NCBI GenBank assembly: GCA_041918615.1
Contig: JAYRVH010000046.1
Coordinates: 24,780 to 88,779, forward strand
Origin: JAEUJM01 sp041918615
GTDB taxonomy: Bacteria; Actinomycetota; Acidimicrobiia; Acidimicrobiales; DATDAH01
Direction of reading: 5' to 3'
DNA: 64,000 nucleotides
Position 1 is the stretch's first letter. Every line of letters starts with the position of its first letter. The notes under the pieces were generated by a model. The model did not search any database and was not told the origin of the DNA. It saw only the letters and a list, made by a program, of their open reading frames with translations. The position numbers were made by a program, and so were the translations under genes. Shown piece after piece: positions 1-7,027 of this stretch.

Positions 1-208
1 CCAGGGTGACGATGTACCGGCCCGGCACCGGGTCGACGGCCGACTCGATGGAGCCCTGCTCGCGCGGCGTTGCAGCCCCGGATGCGGCCGCGGCGGGGTC
101 CGCGACGAGCCCCGCCACGGCGAGTCCGAGCATCAGGGTGACGGCCAGGGCGGCCCGGCCCGTCATCCCGCGATCCGTCAGGTGGCGGCGCGCCACTCGT
201 GGGTTCAT
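1..208 (-). CDS. Subtilase (S8) family protein, N-terminal fragment, runs off the left edge
   Basis: Only about 69 codons are inside the window. Read on the minus strand from the ATG at 208, the product has an Arg-rich start, a hydrophobic stretch (AALAVTLMLGLAVAGLV) and an AAAA cleavage region, so it is secreted. Residues around 62-69 read PGRYIVTL, the opening strand of an inhibitor-I9 propeptide, matching PGQYIVTL in the neighbouring subtilase. I infer a paralogous S8 protease; the catalytic part lies outside the window. Its ATG overlaps the TGA of the upstream subtilase by four bases (ATGA), so the two are probably translationally coupled. Confidence 0.75.
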   Translation of the reverse strand, partial: MNPRVARRHLTDRGMTGRAALAVTLMLGLAVAGLVADPAAAASGAATPREQGSIESAVDPVPGRYIVTL

Positions 209-2958
209 CGTTCGCTCCAGTTGAGGATCACGGGGCCGGTGACCCCTTCGAAGCCGTCGACGGCGATCCGGTAGGTGGTCCCGGCGGTCGCGTCGAAGGT
301 GATCGTGCTGGTGAGGAAGCCGCCGAAGTCGAAGCACCCGTCGTCGGAGTCGGCGACGGGGGTCAGGGCGTTGACCGCCACGCCGGTGTAGGCGGCGAGC
401 ACCGTGTCGAGCCCGGGGTAGCTGGCACACAGGTCGAAGTGGACGCTGCCGGTCGAGGGGGCGGTCCAGCGGTACCAGATAGAGTGCACGGCGGTGTTGC
501 CCGCATGGGCGGGCTCACCGGCCTCCGCCGTTGCGTACAGGTTGGTTGCCTCGACCGTGCCCTCTGCGCCGGCGAGCTCCTGCGCCGCGGCGAACAAGTC
601 GTTTGCCGGTGGGGGCGGCGTGTCGGTGAAGGTGCAGGTGACGTGCTCACCCGCGACGAGCGTGATGGTGGCCCGCCGTTGGGCGAGGTCGATCGACTCG
701 CCGGTGTCGCAGACGAGGGTGCTCAGGACGAGCGGGGGCGTGGTGCCGGGCGGGAGTTCGTTCTGCGTGAGCGTGTAGGTGCCGGGGGCCAGCCCGGCCC
801 CGGTCACCTCCGCCGGCAGGGTCGGATCGGCGTCGTCGTCAAGCGAGAACGAGCTGCACCCGGCACCGCCGGGCCCGACGCGACACCCGCTGAAGGCGAA
901 GTCCTGCGGGCCGGTCGGCACGGTGTCCTGCACGATCGTGATCGACGGCGAGGCGTTGGTGAACGTGCAGCGCACCTGTTCGCCGGCGGTGAGGACGATG
1001 GTCGCCCGACGGTTCACCAGATCCACGGTCTCCCCCGTGTCGCACGACAGCGTGGACAGGTCCCATCCGGGCACCGCGGCCTGGGTGATCGTGTAGGTGC
1101 CCGGCGCCAGGCCGGTGCCGAAGGCCCGAGCGGGACGCGCCCCGTCGTCGTCGTCATCGAGGGTGAACTGCCCGCAGGCGCTGCCCAGGCAGCCGGTGAA
1201 GGCGAAGTCCTGCGGGGCGTTCGGCACGGCGTCCTCCACGATCGTGATCGACGCGGTCGAGTTCGTGAACGTGCAGATCACGTGCTCGCCCGCGGCCAGG
1301 TCGATCGTCACCCGGCGGTTGGCCCGGTCCACCGTCTCACCGGTGTTGCAGGACAGCGCCGACAGGTCCCACCCCGCGACGGCGGACTGCGTGACCGTGT
1401 AGCTGCCCACCGGCAGCCCGCCCGCCACGTGCGTGCTCTTGAGGGCGGCGTCGGTGTCGTCGTCGTCGTCGAGCAGGAACGACCCGCACCCGCTGCCGCC
1501 CGGGCCGGTGCGGCAGCCGGTGAACGAGAAGTCACGCCCGTCGCTGGGCGCGCCGTCCACCACGATCGTGATCGCGGGACGGCCGGTGAGGAAGCCGGTG
1601 TTGAGCAGGCGGTTGGGGCTCCCGGTGCCCGGGTTGCCGACGTGGGCGGTGACCGCCCCCGTGGTGATGGCCGTGGCCACTGCGGCAGGTGACGACCACG
1701 GGGCCTCCTCGAGGTACCGGGCGGCGACGCCCGCCACGTGGGGCGACGCCATCGAGGTGCCGCTCTGCGCCCCCGAGTCGGTGTCGCTGCCGATGAGCGC
1801 GGAGGTGATGCCCACCCCCGGCGCGAACAGGTCGTCGCACGACCCGTAGTTCGAGAACCCGGCCCGCCCGTCGGTGGTGTTGGTCGCCCCCACGGTGATC
1901 GCGGACGGCACCCGGCCCGGCGAGATGTTGCACGTGTCGAGGCCGCCCCGCACCGAGTTGCCGTTTCCGGCGGCGACGGCGTAGGTGACACCCGATGCCA
2001 CCGACGCGGTCACCGCGGCGTCCAGGGCCGGCAGCACGGCCACCTCGCCGAACACGCCCATGTTGGGCCCGAGGCTCATGTTCGCGACCGCCGGGAGCAC
2101 GGCGTGGGCCGTCACCCACTCGATGCCGGCGATCACCCGAGACTCATCACCGCCCCCTCCACAGTTGAGCACCCGCACCGCCACCAGCGACACCTCCTTG
2201 GCCACCCCGTAGGTGGCGCCGCCGAGGGTTCCCGCCACGTGCGTGCCGTGGCCGTAACAGTCCTGCCCGTTCCCGCCGGTGGCGTCGAAGCCGACTGACG
2301 CCCGACCGCCGAACTCCTGGTGGGTGGTGCGGATGCCGGTGTCGATCACGTAGGCGTGCACACCCTGGCCGGTGGCGTCGTAGTGGTAGCTGCCGTCGAG
2401 AGGAAGGTCGGCCTGGTCGATCCGGTCGAGCCCCCAGGTCGCGCCGGCCTGAGTCTCGGTGACCGTCATGGCGGCGTCCTCCTCGACCCGAGCCACCCGC
2501 GGGTCGCGGGCCAGCGTCCGCGCCTCGTCCTCGGTCATGGATGCGGCGAAGCCCTGGAGGGCACGGCGGTAGGTGAACGACACGTCGGCGTCGTGGGCGG
2601 CGGCCAGCGATGTCGCCGTCGAGCGCACCTGCGACGCGGGCACGTCGGCCAGGGTGACGATGTACTGGCCCGGCACGGGTACGGCCGCCTGGACGATGCC
2701 ATCGGTCGGTGGTGGCGGCACCGTCGTCGCTGAGGCCGAGGCCGATGCCGAGGACGATGCCGACGGCGTGGGGGCGGACGGCGGCACCGGGGCGGGCTCG
2801 GGCGAAGGGGCGGACGACGAAGAGGCGGACGGCGAAGGGGCGGGCGCCGCCGCAGCCGGTACGGCCGTTCCCGCAGCCAGGAGCACCCCGACGATCATGG
2901 CCAGAAGCCCTCGGGCGGGTGGGCGTTGGTTCGATGGCCGACCGTGGTTCAGGTTCAC
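205..2958 (-). CDS. Secreted S8 subtilisin-like protease with prealbumin-like repeats
   Basis: An extracellular serine protease of about 917 residues. From the GTG at 2958 it starts with an Arg-containing n-region, a hydrophobic core and AAAA cleavage site; the open frame continues up to an ATG at 3039, but that start would bury the signal peptide. A Ser/Pro/Ala linker is followed by an I9 propeptide (about 95-160, PGQYIVTL). The S8 domain has Asp206 (VIDTGI), His237 (GHGTHVAG), oxyanion Asn332 (AAGNG) and Ser402 (GTSMASPH). After it come three roughly 85-residue repeats, each starting ITIV and containing PQDFAF/FSFTGC, an LDDD run, PGTYT and CTFTN; these resemble prealbumin-like (SpaA-type) surface domains. 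The last 125 residues form a beta-rich domain, possibly pre-peptidase C-terminal-like. All catalytic residues are present. The substrate is unknown. Confidence 0.9.
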   Translation of the reverse strand: MNLNHGRPSNQRPPARGLLAMIVGVLLAAGTAVPAAAAPAPSPSASSSSAPSPEPAPVPPSAPTPSASSSASASASATTVPPPPTDGIVQAAVPVPGQYIVTLADVPASQVRSTATSLAAAHDADVSFTYRRALQGFAASMTEDEARTLARDPRVARVEEDAAMTVTETQAGATWGLDRIDQADLPLDGSYHYDATGQGVHAYVIDTGIRTTHQEFGGRASVGFDATGGNGQDCYGHGTHVAGTLGGATYGVAKEVSLVAVRVLNCGGGGDESRVIAGIEWVTAHAVLPAVANMSLGPNMGVFGEVAVLPALDAAVTASVASGVTYAVAAGNGNSVRGGLDTCNISPGRVPSAITVGATNTTDGRAGFSNYGSCDDLFAPGVGITSALIGSDTDSGAQSGTSMASPHVAGVAARYLEEAPWSSPAAVATAITTGAVTAHVGNPGTGSPNRLLNTGFLTGRPAITIVVDGAPSDGRDFSFTGCRTGPGGSGCGSFLLDDDDDTDAALKSTHVAGGLPVGSYTVTQSAVAGWDLSALSCNTGETVDRANRRVTIDLAAGEHVICTFTNSTASITIVEDAVPNAPQDFAFTGCLGSACGQFTLDDDDDGARPARAFGTGLAPGTYTITQAAVPGWDLSTLSCDTGETVDLVNRRATIVLTAGEQVRCTFTNASPSITIVQDTVPTGPQDFAFSGCRVGPGGAGCSSFSLDDDADPTLPAEVTGAGLAPGTYTLTQNELPPGTTPPLVLSTLVCDTGESIDLAQRRATITLVAGEHVTCTFTDTPPPPANDLFAAAQELAGAEGTVEATNLYATAEAGEPAHAGNTAVHSIWYRWTAPSTGSVHFDLCASYPGLDTVLAAYTGVAVNALTPVADSDDGCFDFGGFLTSTITFDATAGTTYRIAVDGFEGVTGPVILNWSER

Positions 2959-3084
2959 AGGGCCGTCATCTTCGACCGTCGCGGTTGCGCGCGGCTTACA
3001 CCCGGCTATCAGCCCTGTCAGCGGCTCGGCGTCCGCCACGCCGGATCAGACGCTTGGGTCGAGCGCCCCGCGCTGCCGCCGCCG

Positions 3085-5196
3085 TCAGGGGCGACGGCCG
3101 AGCCGAGCCCGGACACGGGCCCGACGCGTGCTCGACAACTGGTCGAGAAGGACCCGCCGCTCGACCTCGTTCACGAACCGGTACGTGCCCGGTGCGTCCG
3201 GGAACTCGTCCACGAACCGGGACATCATGGCGTCCTCCAGGCCGGCGAGCACCGCATCCTCGTCGCCGTCGCCGACCGCCGTCGCCAGGTGGGCCAGGTC
3301 GAAGCCCGAACCGATCACCGATGCGGTCGACAGCAGCCGCACCAGCTCGGGGGACACGGCCCTCAACCGCTCTGCGAGTGCCGCCCGAATGGTCTCCGGA
3401 ACGCCCAGCGCGTCCACGGCGGAGGACCGACCGGCGACGACGTCCGCCGTCGCCTCAGGGGACGGCGGGCCGGCTCTGCGCACCTGCTGGGCGTACGCGA
3501 CCAGGTAGCGGGCGTTGCCGCCGGCGTCCCGCACAACGGCGTCCACCAACGGCACCGCGGCCGAGCGGCCGGGCCGCTCGGGTCCCACACGGTCCACGAA
3601 CAACTCCCTCGCCTCGTCGTCGCCCAGGGCCTCGAGGGTCATCCACTCACTGACATCGAGCCGGTCGAGGTTGCGGACCAACTCGGCCATCCCCTGCGGC
3701 GCCTCGACGCCGCGCTGGATCAGGACGAGCGCCAGCACGGTCGACGGCTCACGAAGCGGCAGCGGCTTGTCGCTCAGCTGCCGGAAGAGGCTGATCATCT
3801 GCGCGTCTGCCCACTGGGCGTCGTCGAGGACGACCAGGGTGGGCCAGTCGGCGGACTCGCTCACGAGGTGCTTCGTCACCTCGAGGCCGAACTCGTACAC
3901 GGCGGGTGACCCCGGTCTGAGATCGCCCTCGGGCCTGGCCAGACCCGTCGCCGCCGTGGCAGGCACCAGGGCCGACAGCCCGCCGTCGGGCGCGCACCTG
4001 CCGGCGAATACGTGAGCGCCCCGCCCGGCGAGGACACTCACGATCTCGGCGGCCAGGCGGGTCTTGCCGACGCCGGCGTCACCATCGATGAACACCACGC
4101 CGCCGTTGTGAGCGGCGCAGAGCCGCTCCCAGTGACGGAGGATGCGCTCGCGCTCGTCCCGGCGCCCGACCAGCGGTGTCTCCACCTCTCGATCGACCCA
4201 CTCGAGCGATCCGCCGAGCCGCTCGCCGGCAGGCGTCGATGCGCGATCGTCTCCCCGTCCCCCGCTCCCGGCGGCGCCGCCGCCGGGCCGCTCAGGCCCC
4301 CGCCCCCCGCTCCCGGCGGCGCCGCCGCCGGGCCGCTCAGGCCCCCGCCCCCCGCTCCTGCCGCCGCCGCCGGGCCGCTCAGGCCCCCGCCCCCCGCTCC
4401 CGGCGGCGGGGAGGTCGAGCGCGGGATCGTGCCCGAGGATCGCCACCTCCATCCGAAGGAGCTCGGGGCCGGGCTCCAGCCCGAGCTGGTCCCCGAGGAC
4501 GGTCCGGGCCCGCTGGAACGCCCGCAGCGCCTCGCTCTGGCGACCCGACCGGTAGAGGGCGAGCATCAACTGGGCCCACCGCCGCTCGCGGAGGGGCGCC
4601 TCGCTCAACCCCGCCTCGAGGCGTCCGATGACCGCGTCGTGGTCACCGAGCGCCATGGTGGCCTCGTGCCAGTCGTCGATGGCGATCTGGCGGAGCTCGC
4701 CGAGCCGGGCGGACTCGGCCTCCCTGACGGACGAGTCGGAGAGCTCGGGCAGGGGCCCGCCGCGCCACAGGCCGAGGGCCTCGACCAGCAGGACGTCGGC
4801 CGCCGCCGGCGACCCGTCCGCCAGCAATTGACGACCTTCGCCGATCAGTCGCTCGAACCGGACGGCGTCGACCCGGTCCGGCTCGAGCGCGAGCTCGTAG
4901 CCGTCGGGCACGGTGCGGACCAGCGTGCGGCCCTGGTCACCGGCAGTCGCCCCGAGCCGGCGGCGGAGGCGCGAGACGGTGACGCTCAGGTTCTGGCGCC
5001 ACCCCGGAGCCAGGTCCTCCCCCCACACGTCGGCGGCGATCGCCTCCCGGGCCACGGGCCGACCCACCCGCACCGCCAACGCCGCGACGACCGCCCGCTC
5101 GACGCGGGAGGGGAGGGCCACGGCGGTGTCGTCGAAGGCAATCTCGAGCGGCCCCAGCACCGCCACGCCGATCCCGGATCCTTCTCCGGCGGGCAC
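3085..5196 (-). CDS. SARP/BTAD-type transcriptional regulator with AAA ATPase domain
   Basis: A putative pathway regulator of 703 residues. Residues 12-104 form an OmpR-like winged helix (LGPLEIAFDD; VSRLRRRLG), 109-258 a bacterial transcriptional activation domain, and 343 onward an NTPase with Walker A GDAGVGKT (372-379) and Walker B LVVLDDAQW. This is the AfsR/SARP layout. It ends soon after the ATPase without the usual TPR or other C-terminal sensor, so it is shorter than typical 900-1000 residue members. Residues 266-315 are a Gly/Pro/Arg repeat linker (see repeat entry). GTG 5196 is chosen because the winged helix starts a few residues later and TACAAT sits six bases upstream, suggesting a leaderless transcript; the frame stays open up to 5505. 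The target genes are unknown; the subtilases downstream are candidates by position only. Confidence 0.85.
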   Translation of the reverse strand: MPAGEGSGIGVAVLGPLEIAFDDTAVALPSRVERAVVAALAVRVGRPVAREAIAADVWGEDLAPGWRQNLSVTVSRLRRRLGATAGDQGRTLVRTVPDGYELALEPDRVDAVRFERLIGEGRQLLADGSPAAADVLLVEALGLWRGGPLPELSDSSVREAESARLGELRQIAIDDWHEATMALGDHDAVIGRLEAGLSEAPLRERRWAQLMLALYRSGRQSEALRAFQRARTVLGDQLGLEPGPELLRMEVAILGHDPALDLPAAGSGGRGPERPGGGGRSGGRGPERPGGGAAGSGGRGPERPGGGAAGSGGRGDDRASTPAGERLGGSLEWVDREVETPLVGRRDERERILRHWERLCAAHNGGVVFIDGDAGVGKTRLAAEIVSVLAGRGAHVFAGRCAPDGGLSALVPATAATGLARPEGDLRPGSPAVYEFGLEVTKHLVSESADWPTLVVLDDAQWADAQMISLFRQLSDKPLPLREPSTVLALVLIQRGVEAPQGMAELVRNLDRLDVSEWMTLEALGDDEARELFVDRVGPERPGRSAAVPLVDAVVRDAGGNARYLVAYAQQVRRAGPPSPEATADVVAGRSSAVDALGVPETIRAALAERLRAVSPELVRLLSTASVIGSGFDLAHLATAVGDGDEDAVLAGLEDAMMSRFVDEFPDAPGTYRFVNEVERRVLLDQLSSTRRARVRARLGRRP
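4255..4420 (-). repeat. 45-bp GC-rich tandem repeats inside the SARP gene
   Basis: About three and a half units with period 45 (the last spacing is 42), seen as repeated cccgctcccggcgg blocks at 4261, 4306, 4351 and 4393. They encode an in-frame GGRGPERPGGGAAGS-like linker between the BTAD and ATPase domains. Unit lengths are multiples of three, so copy number can change without a frameshift. Confidence 0.9.
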
Positions 5197-5202
5197 GCTG
5201 GG

Positions 5203-5208
5203 ATTGTA
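5203..5208 (-). promoter_or_regulatory. Putative leaderless -10 element of the SARP gene
   Basis: TACAAT lies six bases before the GTG at 5196, so transcription would begin at or next to the start codon. No convincing ribosome binding site lies between them. No clear -35 is visible. Confidence 0.55.
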
Positions 5209-5318
5209 GGGCGGTCGAGGTGCCGGGTCGCCCGCGTTCACCGTGCGTGGGTCGGCGCCCCGGGCACGGTTCAGCCTTGAGCCGTCGGGCGCGAGAGCAC
5301 GGGGGCGACTCCCTCGGA

Positions 5319-5747
5319 TCAGCCCTCGAGCCACCGGCGGACGGCGGCGAGCACGCCCCCGCCGCCGACGTCCACGTACCCCATGCCTGCGGCACGCGCC
5401 GCGGCGGCGTCCGTGGGCTCGTTGCCGACGTAGAGCACCCGCGCCGCATCGGTCAGACCGAGACGGTCGAGGGCCAGCATCAGCGGACGCGGGTCGGGCT
5501 TCCACGCGCCGGCGTCGACGGAGGTGACGAGCACCTCGAGGAGATCGTCGAGACCGGTCGGCGCCAGCAGGGCACGCACGTCGGCCTCGGTCATCACCCC
5601 CGTGTTGGTGACCGCCCCGACCCGAACCCCGGCGGCGAGGGTGCGAAGGTCATCGAGGGCGCCCGACAGCAGGGTGACGCGCAGCTCGGATGTCGGGGTG
5701 CCCGGCGGCGCCTCCGCCACCAGCGTGCCCCCGATGTCGAGGAGCAC
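5319..5747 (-). CDS. Small HAD-superfamily hydrolase, possibly 5'-truncated
   Basis: 142 residues. The first residues LLDIGGTLV are HAD motif I, with Gly at the second Asp position. VGAVTNTG is motif II, AWKPDPRPL holds the motif III Lys, and YVGNEPTDAAAARAAGM is motif IV. The cap domain is minimal. The GTG start at 5747 leaves only one residue before motif I, and a recombinase remnant begins 26 bases upstream, so the original N-terminus may have been lost in a recombination event. The replacement of the second Asp also occurs in functional family members, so it does not by itself mean inactivity. The substrate cannot be predicted. Confidence 0.75.
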   Translation of the reverse strand: MLLDIGGTLVAEAPPGTPTSELRVTLLSGALDDLRTLAAGVRVGAVTNTGVMTEADVRALLAPTGLDDLLEVLVTSVDAGAWKPDPRPLMLALDRLGLTDAARVLYVGNEPTDAAAARAAGMGYVDVGGGGVLAAVRRWLEG

Positions 5748-5773
5748 GGCGTCGAGCGCACCCGAGGGCGCTC

Positions 5774-5965
5774 ATGGAGAGGCTGGGCCATTCGTCGGTG
5801 ACGGTCAGTCTCGACCGCTACGGGCACCTTCTGCCGGGGCTCGATGAGGCGCTGACCGAGGGCCTCGAGGCGACGTTCCGTGATTCTCGTGCGACCTCAG
5901 TGCAGCCTCAGCGTGTTTCGGAGGTGGTCTCACTGCCGCAGGTCAGGGCCGAAAACATGCTCTGA
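5774..5965 (+). pseudogene. C-terminal remnant of a tyrosine recombinase (integrase)
   Basis: The frame reads MERLGHSSVTVSLDRYGHLL, which is the end of the catalytic domain of phage-type integrases: the LGHSS segment with the second histidine, then the tyrosine nucleophile in DRYGHL. A further 44 residues lead to a stop at 5965. Everything N-terminal (the catalytic Arg, the HxxR motif and the core-binding domain) is missing, so it cannot be active. It ends 14 bases from the CCA end of tRNA-Pro, the usual place for the integrase of an element inserted in a tRNA 3' end. I infer a deletion scar. Confidence 0.8.
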
Positions 5966-5979
5966 CCTGCGGAAACGTG

Positions 5980-6057
5980 TGGTCGGGCTGCCGGGATTTG
6001 AACCCGGGACCTTCGGTCCCCCAGACCGACGCGCTAACCAAGCTGCGCCACAGCCCG
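5980..6057 (-). tRNA. tRNA-Pro (anticodon GGG)
   Basis: On the minus strand the acceptor arms CGGGCTG and CAGCCCG pair perfectly. They are followed by an A discriminator and a genome-encoded CCA. The D-arm region is GCGCAGCTTGGTTAGCGC, the anticodon stem TCGGT/ACCGA closes the loop CTGGGGG (anticodon GGG, Pro), and the T-arm is CCGGGTTTGAATCCCGG. The 3' end faces the integrase remnant. Confidence 0.97.
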
Positions 6058-6084
6058 TCTGTGAAGGACCGACTCTATCGGGGC

Positions 6085-6486
6085 TTACCGCGGTGCCTCG
6101 ACAGTGATCCCCAATTGGATTGCGGCCTCGGCCAACCGCCGGTCGTACGTCACCAACGCGTCGAGGTCATCTCCCAGGGACAACGCGGCGGCGAGATGGA
6201 TCGCGTCGAGCGTACGGAGCGCGGCGTCACCCACCGTGGTCGACTCCGCGAGCAGCACGTCGTCTGCCTCGATGAGGTCGAACTCATCGACGACCCGGTG
6301 TGCTCGGGCGATCGCTCGGGACCCGACTCGCCTCGCCGCCCGCGGCACTTCGGCTCGCACCAATGCCGAGGCATAACGCTCCCTCGAACGGCCGAGGAGT
6401 GCCCGCACCGCATCGGACTCGCGCTCGGGACGGACCAGCTTCACCAAGGCCGAGGAGTCGAAGCACAAGCTGAGCTCACCGTTCAT
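6085..6486 (-). CDS. VapC-type PIN-domain ribonuclease toxin
   Basis: 133 residues, the normal VapC size. The PIN acidic residues are visible: Asp10 (CFDSSALVKL), Glu46 (VRAEV), Asp94 (TLDAIHLAAA) and Asp115 (TYDRRLAEAA). The family cleaves RNA in a Mg2+-dependent manner, often tRNA or rRNA, when not held by its antitoxin. ATG 6486 is chosen because it puts the first catalytic Asp at residue 10. The frame continues upstream only through antitoxin sequence. It overlaps the antitoxin gene by 11 bases, so the pair is co-translated. It sits 27 bp from tRNA-Pro, next to the recombinase scar. Confidence 0.9.
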   Translation of the reverse strand: MNGELSLCFDSSALVKLVRPERESDAVRALLGRSRERYASALVRAEVPRAARRVGSRAIARAHRVVDEFDLIEADDVLLAESTTVGDAALRTLDAIHLAAALSLGDDLDALVTYDRRLAEAAIQLGITVEAPR

Positions 6487-6751
6487 CACTGCGCAGCTCC
6501 TCGAGCACGTCGCTGAGCAGGGGTTCACCCGGTTCCCCCGGTGGCGGCGGTCCGAGGCGAAGGGGGTCGCCCCCACCGACCCGGAGGCGGCCCTGGGCGA
6601 TGAGACGCTCTCGGTTCGAACCAGTTGGCAGCGGTACGAGCAACGCGACCGGCCGTCCTCGATCGGTGATCTCGATGCGCTCACCCTGCTCGACGAGGCG
6701 AACGTAGTCACTGGCCCGCTGTCGTAGCTCCCGGATACCGATCTGCTTCAT
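6476..6751 (-). CDS. Phd/YefM-family antitoxin partner of the PIN toxin
   Basis: 91 residues. The N-terminal half (IGIRELRQRASDYVRLVEQG, then GRPVALLVP) is the Phd/YefM DNA-binding fold. The C-terminal half is Gly/Pro-rich and then acidic (LLSDVLEELRSDER), as expected for the segment that wraps the toxin. It is the first gene of the vap operon. A perfect inverted repeat touches its start codon, indicating autoregulation. Confidence 0.9.
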   Translation of the reverse strand: MKQIGIRELRQRASDYVRLVEQGERIEITDRGRPVALLVPLPTGSNRERLIAQGRLRVGGGDPLRLGPPPPGEPGEPLLSDVLEELRSDER

Positions 6752-6767
6752 GTGCTACTTGTAGCAC
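6752..6767 (-). promoter_or_regulatory. Inverted-repeat operator of the vapBC operon
   Basis: GTGCTAC-TT-GTAGCAC is a perfect 7-bp inverted repeat with a 2-bp centre, directly abutting the antitoxin ATG. Phd/YefM antitoxins bind such palindromes over their own promoter. The minus strand also contains a -10-like TACAAG within it, so binding would block a near-leaderless promoter. Confidence 0.7.
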
Positions 6768-6797
6768 CCCGAGATGCGGCTGACAACGGCACCCGAC

Positions 6798-7013
6798 TCA
6801 GAAGTGGTGGGCCAGCCAACCGACGCCTTGGACGAGGCGCCAGCCCAGGTAGAGCGCGAAGGTGATCAAGAGGAGCCAGAAGTGCCACGGCATCCTGGGG
6901 TCGTCGCGCTCGTCGCCCGTGTCGTAAAGCGTTCGACCGCACTTCGGGCAGGTTCCGCCGACCGACAGCGAGGTCGGCGTGTAGAACTTGTCGCAGTCGT
7001 CGCAGAAGGGCAT
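6798..7013 (-). CDS. Small zinc-ribbon membrane protein
   Basis: 71 residues. Residues 4-27 hold two Cys pairs (CDDC and CPKC) typical of a zinc ribbon. One transmembrane helix follows near residues 45-65 (WHFWLLLITFALYLGWRLV). It lies 14 bp downstream of the carboxyltransferase gene and is probably co-transcribed with it. No specific function is recognisable. Confidence 0.8.
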   Translation of the reverse strand: MPFCDDCDKFYTPTSLSVGGTCPKCGRTLYDTGDERDDPRMPWHFWLLLITFALYLGWRLVQGVGWLAHHF

Positions 7014-7027
7014 GGGTGCTGAGCCTC

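Noticed and set aside
199..1692. 497-codon plus-strand open frame opposite the subtilase
   Set aside because: It is the antisense shadow of a clear protease gene; the composition (V, G, R, D, H rich) is a high-GC artefact and no motif is present.
4012..5280. 422-codon plus-strand frame opposite the SARP gene
   Set aside because: Antisense to conserved winged-helix, BTAD and ATPase motifs; low-complexity Pro/Arg/Gly translation.
3040..5505. Longer N-termini for the subtilase (3039) and SARP (5505)
   Set aside because: Both extensions are low complexity, precede well-placed signal peptide or domain starts, and in the SARP case cross the likely promoter.
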